A DNA stretch of 64,000 nt from VXOI01 sp965261945 (GCA_965261945.1 CBDHEF010000002.1:1178001-1242000), one strand, 5' to 3'. Counted from the first letter of the stretch, positions 1 to 9,201 are shown. Translations and numbers: made by a program. The notes: a model not told the origin generated them from the letters alone.

Positions 1-23
1 TCGGCCAGGTCTGGCAACCAGCC

Positions 24-443
24 GTGGAGGAGGTCGTAGAGGTATACCTCAAAACAGCCCGACACAGCTTCGAGCGAGGAGACATTCGGCAGGGAGCCGA
101 AACTCTCACCGACGCCGTAAGAGCCACCCTGGGCAGCATCGCCGCGTCCCGCAATTGGCCCCACAGCAGTGACGACAACCTGTTCAGGGCCGCCGCCGCG
201 CTGGGAAGCGAGACCGGGTGGCCCCAGACGACAGAGGAATTCGACCAATCCCTCGCCAGCCTCTCCAAAGAGGGCCACCACCTGAACTCCGCCCTTGGCG
301 CCAGCATGGGACTGCCAAGCAGCATCGCCTTCGGGACATACTCGGAGGATCCGAAGACTGCAGAAGAGAGCGGCCTGTCCTTCGCTAGGACCATCATGGA
401 TCTTGCCAAACGCCTTGCAGGGCAGGAGCCCGCCACAGCATGA
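24..443 (+). CDS. Small helical protein, HEPN/PaREP1-like (tentative), possibly 5' partial
   Basis: Begins at a GTG. The frame stays open to the window edge, so the true start may lie outside the window. The 139-residue product is mostly helical by composition. Its opening (a Y-L-K-T-A-R run, then G-D-I-R-Q-G-A-E-T-L) resembles the A-x-x-x-L-x-x-G-x-x-x-x-A-x-x-x-x-W/L pattern of PaREP1/HEPN-like small proteins. No Rx4-6H RNase motif is evident. Its TGA overlaps the ATG of the next gene (ATGA), so the two are probably translationally coupled. The family call is inference from pattern only; it could be an unrelated helical hypothetical protein. Confidence 0.5.
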   Translation: MEEVVEVYLKTARHSFERGDIRQGAETLTDAVRATLGSIAASRNWPHSSDDNLFRAAAALGSETGWPQTTEEFDQSLASLSKEGHHLNSALGASMGLPSSIAFGTYSEDPKTAEESGLSFARTIMDLAKRLAGQEPATA

Positions 444-793
444 ACCAGAACGAGCACACCCAAGAAGCCCGGGAACTCATGAGACGGGCACATGAAGAGC
501 TAACGAACGGCGGCAACAACAGGATTGCCGCCGAATTCTTATGGGGAGCTTTCGCCCATTGCCTTATCACCATCGCTCTGAACGAAGGTCTGTCTCACGA
601 CAGCCACGGAGCCTTCCAGAGAATTGCCCACCACATGGATGCCGCCCGAGGCAGCAACGATTGGCGTTCCCGCTTCGGCTCAGCGGAAAGGCTTCACCAG
701 CACTTCTATCATGGAGACCTGACAACCGACCTTCTGCGAAGCCACAGACGGATTACCGAGTACGGCGCCCTGGAACTACTGAGGACGCTGTGA
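440..793 (+). CDS. Small helical protein, HEPN/PaREP1-like (tentative), partner of the preceding gene
   Basis: A 117-residue protein whose ATG overlaps the stop of the gene before it, implying a two-gene unit. The N-terminus reads E-A-R-E-L-M-R-R-A-H-E-E-L-T-N-G-G, then A-A-E-F-L-W-G-A-F-A-H. This matches the general HEPN/PaREP1 pattern of one helix, a Gly turn, and a second helix with a W-G-A motif. The two proteins may form a heteromeric pair, possibly of toxin-antitoxin or nucleotide-binding type, but no catalytic motif can be named. About 200 bp after it hold no recognisable gene before the mobile-element stack begins. Confidence 0.5.
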   Translation: MNQNEHTQEARELMRRAHEELTNGGNNRIAAEFLWGAFAHCLITIALNEGLSHDSHGAFQRIAHHMDAARGSNDWRSRFGSAERLHQHFYHGDLTTDLLRSHRRITEYGALELLRTL

Positions 794-993
794 GCCGACA
801 CGTCGGGGATCTTCTCTATCAGCAACGTCACCAATTGGGAGATTTAGCTTTGAGAAATGCCGAATCGCTACGTTCTTCGGTCCTTCATCCCCTCAACACT
901 GAACAGTTGCGTCCGTTGGTGTCCTGGTGGAGGTTTGGTCGCCACCGGCGGAGTGGGCTGTTCAACATTCGCGCTCGCGTCTGTAGCTCTCTA

Positions 994-1105
994 GGGAGTG
1001 TCGTCAATTTAAGAATATCGGTCTCCAAGCGTCTGTTTCCGTCATAGCGCGTGTTTCCGTCATTCCCGCTTTCGCGGGAATGACGGTGAATATGAAGACA
1101 CTCCC
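994..1105. mobile_element. MITE, 112 bp, TA-flanked (IS630/Tc1-like ends)
   Basis: Terminal inverted repeats GGGAGTGTC (994-1002) and GACACTCCC (1097-1105) are flanked by TA at 992-993 and 1106-1107, as expected for IS630/mariner-type transposition. It has no coding capacity. The centre is a strong hairpin. A similar end (AGGAGTGTCGTCAA, preceded by TA) sits at 37854-37867 beside the IS630 element, which suggests a related mobilising transposase. It lies in the frame leading into the broken nuclease gene at 4345. Confidence 0.7.
1057..1086. repeat. Perfect 13-bp hairpin inside the MITE
   Basis: CCGTCATTCCCGC (1057-1069) pairs with GCGGGAATGACGG (1074-1086) across a 4-nt loop. Hairpins of this kind are a common REP-like dispersed motif in bacterial genomes. 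Confidence 0.85.
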
Positions 1106-2930
1106 TAGAAATCTGGCCGGAAAGCCCTGTTCCGGGAGATGTATTCCGGTAGTGAAGCCGCCGTAAGCAAGGCCAGGATCAAGATTTGAGCGAGCCGCGC
1201 AGGGACGATCTCAAGGGCGGAACGGATGGTCCCGGCACGGAGGGCGCGGCCGACGCTGGAACCGCCGCCGGGACCTGCCGGCAGGCCGGCCTTGGCGGCC
1301 ACCAGGGTCAGGTTGGCCACCGTGGCCGCCAGGTACAGCTGGAATTTGGTCTTGGCGCGCCCGAAGCAGCGGGACTGGCGGATTCCCAGTTGGACCAGCC
1401 GCGCCAACCGGCGCTCCACCACCACCCGGCGCTGCCGGTACTCGCCAAAGGCCTCGCTCTGCTACAGGGACCGGGCCTGCTGCAATAAAGCCTCCTGCGG
1501 GTGCAGTTGCACCGTCCGTCCTGTGTCCGGCGCCGCGGCCACGCACTGGGTCCGCCGCGGGCACACCCCGCAGACCGCTCCATCGAACTGGAAGGCCTTC
1601 AGTTGGTGCGTCCGGCCTGTTGCTGCGGTGCGAGTACCCAAGGGCCGGATTCTCCGGGTAACGTTCCCCGCCGGACAGGTGCAGGAACCCGCCGCCAGGT
1701 CGATATGGAAGTCCTCTTTCGGAAAGTGTTTCCGGTCGGGGCGGCCCGGCGCCCTGGCAATCAGGGTGCGGCCTGCGTCGGCGAAGGTCTGCCTGGTATC
1801 GCCGTCGCCGTAGGCGGCATCGCCCATGGCCTCCTCCACCGGCACACCGGTGTTGGTCTCGCTCTGCTCCACCAGTTCCAGCGCCCCCGAATTGTCCGGA
1901 GCATTGCCGGGCAGTACCTCCACGGCGGTGATCAGCTGGGTATCGGTGTCCACCACAATCGCCGCCTTGTGTCCGTCGAACCGTTTACTGCTGCTCTTGC
2001 GGCCATGGCGCATCTCCGGGTCATGCGCCGACATCATGCGGTCCCGGCTCACCCCGTCCCTGAGGCTCACGCCGTCATCGCCGTCGCCACTCTTGCGCTC
2101 AATGTCCTGGAGCAGCAACTGCCCCAGCAACTCCGCCGCCGCCACTATCTGCTGACGCTCCTCACCGTTCTCGGGCAACTCCCCCTGCGCCTGCCGCGAC
2201 AACTCCAGCAGCCGGTCGGCGTCGGCCACAATCCCGGCCAGCAGCGCTGTCCGCGCCCGCTTGTTGCTCCAGTCTATGGCGGCCTCTCCCTTGATGCTGG
2301 AGGCAAGGTAGCGCCCGTATTCCCGGGCCTTGGCCCATTTCCCGACGCTGATTCCCTCAACTTGCGCCAGCGCCCGCAACGGCTTGACGATCCCGTCGGC
2401 CAGCAGATTGCAGGTGTCCCTAACCGCGCCCCGGCCCAGGATGTTGGTCGTGTCCAGGCCACCTTCATGCTGCGCCTTTTCAGGTACCCCGACTCCCGAG
2501 CCAGCTGCAGGCTGGACTCGAACACCTCCCGCACCCTGTCGTGCAGTATCAGCTGGGCGCGGAACACCTGCAGTGTGCTCTTGGCGAAGGGCCTGTCCTC
2601 CACCTCAATCCCCAAGGCCACCTTCCAGCGGATGTCGAAGCCGGCCCGGGCCTTGGCCTCGGCGTCGCTGACCTTGTCGTGGGACTGGAGCAGGAGAGCC
2701 GCCGCCAGCAGGCTGGGCGGCACGCTGTCCCGTCCGTTGTCGGCGCAGTAGAACGCCGCGAAATCAGAGTCCCGGAACAGCCGGCCCCGCAGCGAGGCCA
2801 GCAGACCGTAGAAGGTGTCCTTTCCCACGTGGTCAAGGTACACCGGTCTGCTTCCCACAGACCCCTCTGGTCCGAACGCTCTCCCAGCATTCTCAGCCCT
2901 CGCTACGCTTGTTGCGCCTGTTGACCCCAA
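1105..2930 (-). pseudogene. IS1182-family transposase, frameshifted and with an internal TAG
   Basis: DDE transposase in three pieces. The N-terminal part (2930 to about 2460) carries the Y-L-D-H-V-G and R-L-F-R-D-S-D-F region. A one-base loss near 2460 moves the frame to a 305-residue segment with S-A-H-D-P-E-M-R-H-G-R-K and M-G-D-A-A-Y-G-D-G-D, which hold the first two catalytic aspartates. A TAG at 1462-1464 then interrupts the same frame; beyond it the sequence continues with E-Y-R-Q-R-R-V-V-V-E-R-R, which holds the expected catalytic glutamate. The stop lies just past the inverted repeat. With two lesions it is almost certainly inactive. Confidence 0.85.
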
Positions 2931-2972
2931 TTATACCCAACACCGGGCCGGCCCCACTTTCCGGCCAGATTT
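1109..2972 (-). mobile_element. IS1182-family insertion sequence, CTAG target duplication
   Basis: Perfect inverted ends: the left end reads AAATCTGGCCGGAAAG from 1109 and its reverse complement ends at 2972. CTAG lies on both sides (1105-1108 and 2973-2976), a 4-bp palindromic target duplication. The left CTAG includes the right TA of the MITE. The right CTAG is also the left target repeat of the IS701 copy, so three elements share one target tetranucleotide. Confidence 0.85.
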
Positions 2973-2992
2973 CTAGTATTACAACGACGAAT

Positions 2993-3175
2993 TCAAGGAG
3001 GGGTGTCCGAGGATGCCCGGAGGGCAGCTCGGCGTTTCGCGTGAGAGCGGCTGGCCCGCTCGTTGCGCAACTGCTCCGCCTCCAGCAATCGCAACAGTTC
3101 CTCCGGCCCGAACTGCTCCCGGGGTAGCATCTCACGCACCACCCGGTACACCTGCGGACGGGTGATCCGCGGCAT
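2993..3175 (-). CDS. Conserved 60-residue second ORF of IS701 (copy 1)
   Basis: Overlaps the 3' end of the transposase in another frame and stops just inside the right inverted repeat. It starts M-P-R-I-T-R-P-Q-V-Y and ends S-S-D-T-P-P. The other IS701 copy has the same 60 codons with only four substitutions (R3Q, Q21R, L27V, R52Q). It is basic and helical (E-E-L-L-R-L-L-E-A-E-Q-L-R-N-E-R), so possibly a small DNA- or transposase-binding protein. Function unknown. Much of the gene lies outside the transposase frame, so conservation is not explained by overlap alone. Confidence 0.5.
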   Translation of the reverse strand: MPRITRPQVYRVVREMLPREQFGPEELLRLLEAEQLRNERASRSHAKRRAALRASSDTPP

Positions 3176-4269
3176 CTTTTTCCCCCCAAGCCTGTTGCAG
3201 GCTCAACAGGAACGCCCCCGCCAGCAGGCACAGGGCGATATGATGATGCCACCCCGCCCAGGTGCGGGTCTCGTACTCGTCCAGCCCCACGTCGCTCTTC
3301 TCCGTCTCGAATTCGGTCTCAATGCGCCACCTGGAACCGCCCACATAAGCCAAGGTCTCCAAGGGAGTGTCCTCCGGGGCGTTGGACAGGTAGTAGCGGG
3401 GTTCGCTGCCGTCCAGGTTCCGGCGCCAGATTGCCCAGTGGATTTCGCCGGGCCTCCGCTTCGCGGTCGGACGCACCCTTTGAGCGCTGAACTGGTAGCT
3501 GCGGGGGCCCTGGCTCCCCTGGGCCACCGTTATCTCCCGCCAAGCCTCATCCGGCAACTCATCACTGCGCTGCTCCATGGTCCGGCGCTGCCCATCCCGC
3601 AGCCTGGGTTTGCGGGGGCGCCCGTTCCCCTGATATTCTGGACTGGTCCAAGCCGGCTCCAAGGGCCAGACCGTGGCGCCGCCCGGAACATCCAGGACGT
3701 AGCGCATCCCCAGAGCCGCCAAACCGTCCCGGAAGGACGGCGACATGCCGAAGGCATCATCCGCAGCGACCCATCCGGCCTTCAGGTGGCCCAGCTCCAA
3801 GGCCTGCTTCAGCATCTCCAGGGCCAGTTCCGTCTTCGACCGGTAGTCTCTTCTCTCCTCCGGCACCCCCGCCGCCCGGCGCCGGGCAGTTGGCCACCTT
3901 GCCCAGCCTCCCACAGTACTGCCGGGCCACTCCCGCGGACTTCCGGCCCTGCTTGGGGAAGTCGCTGCCGTCCAACACCCACACGGCCTCGGGGCGCCCC
4001 AGCCTGGGACCCAGATACTCCTGAAGACGTCCCATCACCGCGCCGTCATCCCAGGGGGCGGCGGTGAGGAAGCGCTGCATGGCCCGGGCCGGGACCCCCA
4101 CCGACTCGGAGAGATTCTCGGCGTTGCGCCGGTCCTGGGACTGCACCAGGAGGGCCCGGAGATAGTTCCGGCTGTGGTCCCGCGACTCGCTGCGCCCGAA
4201 CAGCGGAGCGAAGAAGGAATGGAACTCCCCAAAGGCCTCGTACACCTGCTCGAAAGCCGCTGCATCCAC
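3132..4269 (-). pseudogene. IS701-family transposase, internal deletion
   Basis: Compared with the intact 410-residue copy at 40510, the N-terminal half is present from 4269 (first catalytic aspartate in V-L-D-G-S-D-F). About 35 residues after A-N-C are missing: the segment corresponding to Q-A-G-M-F-L-A-Y-V through S-D-Q-D-R-C. The deletion shifts the frame, and the C-terminal part resumes through A-A-D-D-A-F-G-M-S (second aspartate) and R-W-R-I-E-T-E-F-E-T-E (glutamate). The rest is more than 90 percent identical to the intact copy, so the loss is recent. Confidence 0.88.
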
Positions 4270-4344
4270 TTCCCTGCCTCACCTGCCCAAGCTTTCCTCA
4301 ACTGAACGGTAACCTTACCACACCAACTGTCGTTGTAATACTAG

Positions 4345-4886
4345 CCGAGTTCAACCTTTTCGACGTGCTCAAAATCGAGCGACGCGAACTCCAACATTCA
4401 GCCTTACTCGCTTGGCTGCTCGACCCCACAGCATCTCACGGACTGCAGGATTACTTCCTCCGTCGATTCCTCACTGCCGCCGCCCAGAAAACACAAGACG
4501 AAGGGATCACCAGCATAACGCCTTTAGCCGTCGACGCGTGGGGCCTAGCCAACATTGAAGTTGCAACGGAGCACCCCAACATCGACGTCCTGCTGATCAG
4601 CCAAGAAGACGAATTCGTCTGCATCATCGAAAATAAAATAGGCGCGGCGGAGCACTCAAATCAGCTCAACCGGTATGTGGCGACCGTTGAACACGAATAC
4701 CAAGGTCTCACTCGATTCCCGATTTTCCTCACACCAGATGGGATGGAAACGGAGTCGGACACTAGCGAGCCGTACGTGCCACTGGGATATGAAGTTATCG
4801 CAGATCTCATCGAGCGGACGGTTCCGTTCACTTATGATGTATGGCCTGATGGCTGCATACGAACGCGAATCTATGCCCGTAGCTAA
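4345..4886 (+). pseudogene. PD-(D/E)XK nuclease family protein, 5' end cut by mobile elements
   Basis: The readable product starts directly at the IS701 flank (A-E-F-N-L-F-D-V-L-K-I-E-R-R-E). It includes L-A-W-L-L-D-P-T-A-S-H-G, then P-N-I-D-V-L-L and C-I-I-E-N-K-I-G-A-A-E-H-S-N-Q-L, the D...E-x-K core of the PDDEXK_4-type nuclease family. The first in-frame ATG is at 4365, but the family continues further upstream. If MITE, IS1182 and IS701 are removed, the frame joins to S-S-L before 992. Full members are usually longer at the C-terminus too, so it is probably decayed at both ends. Confidence 0.7.
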
Positions 4887-4907
4887 ACCCCACGAGGCTG
4901 TCCGACT

Positions 4908-5631
4908 ATGAAGACCCTTGTCCTGATATCACTGTTACTGCTTGGGACCGTGGCGGCAAGCATGGCTCGTACGCCTGTGACTGATGAGACGGTCGTATCC
5001 AAGGGTGTTGGGATGGTCCAAGTCTCGGAAGATGCAGGAAAAGCAGGCGGCGCCTCTGACCGACCTCGGCCGACCCCGTTCAACACGCTTGCGCCGGTGG
5101 AAATACCGGAAGGAGTTTCACCGGCTTTGGCGATGGATGCCCAATATTACGCCAAAGATTATGGCGTTGAATTGTCGGAGGCAATCAGGCGGCTAACACT
5201 GCAAGAACCAATCGGGAAGTTGGGGGCAACCCTCGAATCCAATGAGGCTGGTGCCCTCGGAGGTTTCTGGATTCAGCACGAACGAGAGTACCGCGTCGTA
5301 GCAGCGTTCACGAAGGATGGGGAAAAGACAATGGCCACGTATGTCCAGGATGGGCCACTGTTGGACATTATCGAGGTCAGGGCATCGAGGTCAGGGCCGT
5401 CGATGCGACCCTCCGGGAATTGAAACTAGCCCAACAAGAAGCTGGCTCGATAGTCAGCGGACTTGGGTTTCGAGCGGCATCCGGCATCAACGTATTCGAG
5501 AACCGAGCCGAGATCTACGTGGGGGTGATCGTTCACGGCTCGAAGAGGCCCTGCAAGAGAGTGGGCAAACGCTTCCAGCGCACGTCCACATTGTTGGGCA
5601 GTGGCTCCCGGAATTTCTGGAAGGTGAATAG
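4908..5631 (+). pseudogene. Secreted protein with protease-prodomain-like repeat, frameshifted
   Basis: The N-terminus M-K-T-L-V-L-I-S-L-L-L-L-G-T-V-A-A-S-M-A is a signal peptide. The middle (W-I-Q-H-E-R-E-Y-R-V-V-A-A-F-T) resembles modules found ahead of trypsin-like proteases in actinobacteria and Chloroflexota. A 14-bp tandem duplication (5370-5383 and 5384-5397) breaks the frame after D-I-I-E-V-R. Without it the protein continues A-V-D-A-T-L-R-E-L-K-L-A. A second shift in a G-run near 5520 leads into the E-E-A-L-Q-E-S-G tail ending at 5631. It is a recently broken exported protein. No catalytic domain remains. Confidence 0.7.
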
Positions 5632-6224
5632 GTCTTGTTACAGAGCGTTGCGGGTATGCTACGAGAGGCCATACACCATAAACAAACGGAACCAGAGATA
5701 TTAGAATGTGAAGTCATTATAGTATTGTAAATGTTAAATGACTTACTCAAGGACTCGGATTAGGGTGCTTGACAGTCGTGCAATCGGAGAACGGTTTTCC
5801 TGTCGTACCCAACCGTTGCGGGGCGGCTCGATATACGGGGAGTCCGCCCAACGAGTCCGATAGAGACCAGCCTATTTGCTCCAGGACAATTGCAGAGGCA
5901 TTCAGGTGACCCTTTCAGGTGACCAAGAGGCAGTCCTGTCATTGGTACTGAGCTTATCTGCGATGTTAAGAGAGGCTTACCGATGGACAGGTTGCGATGA
6001 TCCATTCTTCTTTCGAGGGGCTCGCCGTAAACGGGCTGGAAAGGACTTTGCGGTCGTCCCACAATTCCCCCCTTTCAGTCCAATGAATCGAACCTAACAG
6101 AATCGTCACAGCGTTTTCACCGATTTCTCGGCCAATACTGCCAATACCCAGGAATAATTCTCTATAATCCCGCCGAGATGCTCTACGATTACAACTGGCC
6201 ATTTCAAAACGGAGTAACACTGAA
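5632..6224. other. Gene-free interval
   Basis: Roughly 590 bp without a convincing gene. It is AT-richer than its surroundings. It holds an imperfect 13-bp tandem repeat (TTCAGGTGACC at 5901 and again at 5914). The short ORFs on both strands show no family pattern. It probably contains decayed sequence plus the promoter of the antiporter gene. Confidence 0.5.
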
Positions 6225-8006
6225 TTGATTGCTGAGGCGCTGTTTTTTCTAAGCCTGCCGACGGGCCTCCTGTCGGCGTCGGATGATGATGCCCACGCCC
6301 TCATCCTTAAGGCCCTGCTTTCCATCGGTATGCTCATAGTTGTGTCCAAGTTGGTCGAGGGCGTTTTGAGCCGCGTGGGCATGAGTTCAATTGTGGCCTA
6401 CACTGTGGCCGGAATTGTGCTGGGGCCAGCAACGGGCCTGGTCGAAATAACTGAGCAAATCGAAATTTTCCTGAACATCGGCGTCTTCATCTTTTTCTTC
6501 CTCATTGGCCTCGACGAGATAGACATCCCCGGTTTCATGTCCACAATCCGCGGCCGGTATTTTTTGGCTGCCACATTGTCGGTGATTATTTCAATTTTAG
6601 TTGCTCTGGTGGTCACAGCAGACCTGCTCAGTTGGGGCATTGAGCTGGGTTGGGACCAGGATTCCGAACAATTTGTCAAGCTGGAATTCACCGAGGCGCT
6701 TGCTCTCGCAGGCATTTTGTCGTTGTCCAGCCTCGGCTTAGTGGCCAAGGTGCTGTCCGACAAGGGCCTGCTCAAAGAATTGATAGGCTTGCGAATTTTT
6801 ACCGTCGTCATAATTGCCGAGGTGATTGCGCTACTGGTGGTCGGGCTCAACATTGGGGATACATCGGAGGCAGTCAGCGTACTGGGCATATTGGTGCTGC
6901 TGGGCCAGATTGCCGGCTTCACGATGGCAATCTGGATTATTTCGGCCAAACTCCTCCCTCGTGTTATGGCGATTCTGCGGCGCTTCCTGAACGTGCCGGA
7001 GCTTTCCTACGGCCTGTTGATTGGGGGCCTGTTCCTGGTAGTGTGGTGCGCCGAAAAGATTGGGCTGCACGGTTCCTTGGGGGCGCTGCTGTTCGGGGCC
7101 GCCTTGTCCGGCCTGCCCCACCGGATGCGCGAAGACATAATGCCGGGTATGCGGAGCACTGCTGAAGGTCTGTTCGTTCCCCTTTTCTTTGCCTCAGCCG
7201 GATTGCACCTGGACTTTTCATTCATAGAGCTCCCGGTTTTAACCATAGTCGCACTGTTATTCATCCCAATGATAGGAAAGATATTAGCCTCCCTGATTGG
7301 CGCCTATCTCGCCAGGCTGGATACGCCGATTGTTCTCTCCACTGGGCTGATGGGCAAGGGCGTGGCCGAGATCGCTCTGCTATTGGTGCTGTTCGAAACG
7401 AACGTGATAAGCCAGGGCGTTTTCTCGTTGTTGGCGATCACTATGTTCGGGTACATCCTGCTGATGCCACCGATCATATCCTTGGCGATAAGCAGGGCCA
7501 AAGCGCCGGAGAAAAAGTCACAACCACAAACCATCGTGCCTGCCTTTGCCCGCCATGCCCTTGCCGGAGTCATGGTCGGTTCCGTCATGGACCGGACGCG
7601 CAGCTATCCCGACCCGGATTTGCCGGTGAGCAGTTTTCTTGAGGACTGGCTTGTCCCGAATCAAACCGATTATTTGATTATGGAACGGGGAGTGCCGGTG
7701 GGCACCGTGTCGCTAACCAGAGTGAATTTCCGGCGCAGGGTGTTCTTCTGGCGCAGAAGTTCCTTTAGCTCCACCTCCCTGCGGTCCCTGATGCGCCGTG
7801 GACCTCCCCATGCCAATCCCGATGAGCCAATCCAGGATGCGCTGGAACGCATGGCCAGCAGTTCGCTTACGATAATCCCGGTCATGGACCGAAGCACCGG
7901 CCAGTTTCTGGGCATGGTGTCCAGCAACGAAATCCTGGAGCTGGTGGCTCTGATGGACGAAATTCGGGAAGAAGCGCAAAGGATGGCGGCTGAGTTGGCG
8001 GATTAA
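6225..8006 (+). CDS. CPA2-type cation:proton antiporter with C-terminal CBS domains
   Basis: The 593-residue product has about a dozen hydrophobic segments from residue 20 to 420, as in Na+/H+ or K+/H+ exchangers of the monovalent cation:proton antiporter-2 family. F-F-F-L-I-G-L-D-E-I-D in the third segment is typical. After the membrane domain comes a cytosolic part (about 430-593). Its last 60 residues (P-I-Q-D-A-L-E-R-M, then I-I-P-V-M-D, then G-M-V-S-S-N-E-I-L-E-L) look like a CBS module, suggesting nucleotide control. The start is a TTG with GGAG about 10 nt upstream. It stands alone and ends at a strong bidirectional terminator. Confidence 0.85.
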   Translation: MIAEALFFLSLPTGLLSASDDDAHALILKALLSIGMLIVVSKLVEGVLSRVGMSSIVAYTVAGIVLGPATGLVEITEQIEIFLNIGVFIFFFLIGLDEIDIPGFMSTIRGRYFLAATLSVIISILVALVVTADLLSWGIELGWDQDSEQFVKLEFTEALALAGILSLSSLGLVAKVLSDKGLLKELIGLRIFTVVIIAEVIALLVVGLNIGDTSEAVSVLGILVLLGQIAGFTMAIWIISAKLLPRVMAILRRFLNVPELSYGLLIGGLFLVVWCAEKIGLHGSLGALLFGAALSGLPHRMREDIMPGMRSTAEGLFVPLFFASAGLHLDFSFIELPVLTIVALLFIPMIGKILASLIGAYLARLDTPIVLSTGLMGKGVAEIALLLVLFETNVISQGVFSLLAITMFGYILLMPPIISLAISRAKAPEKKSQPQTIVPAFARHALAGVMVGSVMDRTRSYPDPDLPVSSFLEDWLVPNQTDYLIMERGVPVGTVSLTRVNFRRRVFFWRRSSFSSTSLRSLMRRGPPHANPDEPIQDALERMASSSLTIIPVMDRSTGQFLGMVSSNEILELVALMDEIREEAQRMAAELAD

Positions 8007-8038
8007 GGCTCCACCGCTGACTTGTCTGCCAAAAGATA

Positions 8039-8070
8039 GGCCCCCTGCCCATGAAGCAGGGGGCCCCTTT
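8039..8070. terminator. Bidirectional intrinsic terminator between convergent genes
   Basis: GGCCCCCTGC (8039-8048) pairs with GCAGGGGGCC (8056-8065) over a 7-nt loop. It is followed by CTTTCT on the plus strand and preceded by AAAAGATA, which gives a U-rich tract on the minus strand. It can stop both the antiporter and dppF transcripts. Confidence 0.8.
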
Positions 8071-8120
8071 CTGCCCGGTAGCGTATTTCGTCTTACCGTA
8101 TGCGGCAGAATATCTGCGGT

Positions 8121-9164
8121 TTAGAAGGCTCCATAACCCTCGGCCTTGAGGCAGGAAGCCCAGTGGTCCGGGCTTGTTTCGCGCAACTCCGGCGCCACCC
8201 GGCTGCAGGTGTCGTCGGCGATGGGGCAGCGGGGATGGAACACGCAACCGGAGGGCGGGTTGAGCGGGCTGGGCACCTCGCCGCTCAATAGCACCCGCTC
8301 CCGCTGCGCATCCAGCACCGGGTCGGGAATTGGCACCGCCGACAGCAGCGCCCGGGTGTAGGGATGCGCCGGGTTGCGGTAAATCTCGTTCCGTTCGGCG
8401 ATTTCCACCATGTGGCCCAGGTACATCACACCGACGCGGTCGCTTATGTGGCGCACCACCGAGAGGTCGTGGGCGATGAAGAGATAGGTGAGGTTGAACT
8501 GCTCCTGCAATTCTTCCAGGAGGTTGATTATCTGAGCTTGAATCGAAACATCCAGCGCCGAAACGGGCTCGTCGGCGACGATGAACTTGGGACTGACCGA
8601 CAGCGCCCGGGCCACGCCGATGCGCTGGCGCTGGCCGCCGCTGAACTCGTGGGGGAAACGGTCGGCCATGTATGGGTTCAGCCCCACATTCTGCAACAGG
8701 TCGGCCACCCGTTCCCGGTATTCGGCCTTGCCGTTTACCAGGCCGTGAACTATCAGCGGCTCGCCGATGATGTTGCCGGCGGTCATGCGCGGGTTGAGGG
8801 AGCTGTAGGGGTCCTGAAAAATTACCTGCATCTCGCGGCGCATGGCCCGCATCTGCTTTGTACCCAGCTTGGTAAGGTTCTGCCCTTCAAAGATGACCTC
8901 GCCGTCGGTGGGCTTGTATAGCTGGAGTATGCAGCGGCCCGTGGTGGTCTTGCCGCAGCCGCTTTCTCCCACCAATCCCAGCGTCTCACCCCGCCGGACG
9001 GCGAAGCTCACGTCATCAACGGCCTTAACGTAGGCCACCGTCCTCTGGAAGAGCATCCCGGAAGTCACCGGGAAATACATCTTGAGATTGTTGACTTCCA
9101 GCAGGATGTCGTCGGCCTGCACTGGCGCCGCCGCCCGAGGCGCGGTATCCGGCATTGTCGTCAT
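8121..9164 (-). CDS. dppF: Oligopeptide/dipeptide ABC transporter ATP-binding protein (DppF/OppF type)
   Basis: A 347-residue ATPase energising peptide or related solute import at the inner face of the membrane. Visible motifs are Walker A G-E-S-G-C-G-K-T-T (about 66-74), ABC signature F-S-G-G-Q-R-Q-R, Walker B F-I-V-A-D-E-P with V-S-A-L-D, and the H-loop A-H-D-L-S-V. The C-terminal extension with P-S-P-L-N-P-P-S-G-C-x-F-H-P-R-C-P is diagnostic of the oligopeptide group and carries cysteines seen in iron-sulfur-binding Opp ATPases. It lies 28 nt after dppD. No permease or binding-protein gene is nearby, so it must pair with subunits encoded elsewhere. Confidence 0.9.
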   Translation of the reverse strand: MTTMPDTAPRAAAPVQADDILLEVNNLKMYFPVTSGMLFQRTVAYVKAVDDVSFAVRRGETLGLVGESGCGKTTTGRCILQLYKPTDGEVIFEGQNLTKLGTKQMRAMRREMQVIFQDPYSSLNPRMTAGNIIGEPLIVHGLVNGKAEYRERVADLLQNVGLNPYMADRFPHEFSGGQRQRIGVARALSVSPKFIVADEPVSALDVSIQAQIINLLEELQEQFNLTYLFIAHDLSVVRHISDRVGVMYLGHMVEIAERNEIYRNPAHPYTRALLSAVPIPDPVLDAQRERVLLSGEVPSPLNPPSGCVFHPRCPIADDTCSRVAPELRETSPDHWASCLKAEGYGAF

Positions 9165-9179
9165 CTTGGCTACTCTCCG

Positions 9180-9201
9180 TCCTTCGACAGGCTCAGGATG
9201 C
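9180..9201. repeat. Dispersed repeat, TTCGACAGGCTCAGGATG type
   Basis: A short unit in the dppD-dppF gap. The same motif (TTCGACAAGCTCAGGATGA) recurs at 28767, where it is partly duplicated in tandem. Similar units are widespread intergenic repeats. Confidence 0.6.

Larger units (their letters stand above)
2977..4340 (-). mobile_element. IS701-family insertion sequence, copy 1 (internally deleted)
   Basis: The ends read TATTACAACGACG (2977) and, inverted, CGTTGTAATA (to 4340), with CTAG on both sides (2973-2976, 4341-4344). This matches the YTAR target duplication of the IS701 family. The element is the reverse-oriented relative of the intact copy at 40439-41896. It differs by a deletion of roughly 110 bp inside the transposase. 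It interrupts, with the MITE and IS1182, the 5' end of the nuclease-like gene that resumes at 4345. Confidence 0.88.

Noticed and set aside
541..1047. 168-residue frame over the second small gene
   Set aside because: Overlaps a better gene in another frame; only its last residues before 992 may be the lost 5' part of the nuclease gene.
1462..1464. Internal stop in IS1182 as a recoding site
   Set aside because: It is TAG in a transposase that also has a frameshift; no recoding signal is seen, so simple decay is preferred.
5760..6062. Minus-strand 100-residue frame in the gap before the antiporter
   Set aside because: No family pattern or ribosome-binding site; it contains an imperfect direct repeat and looks like decayed sequence.
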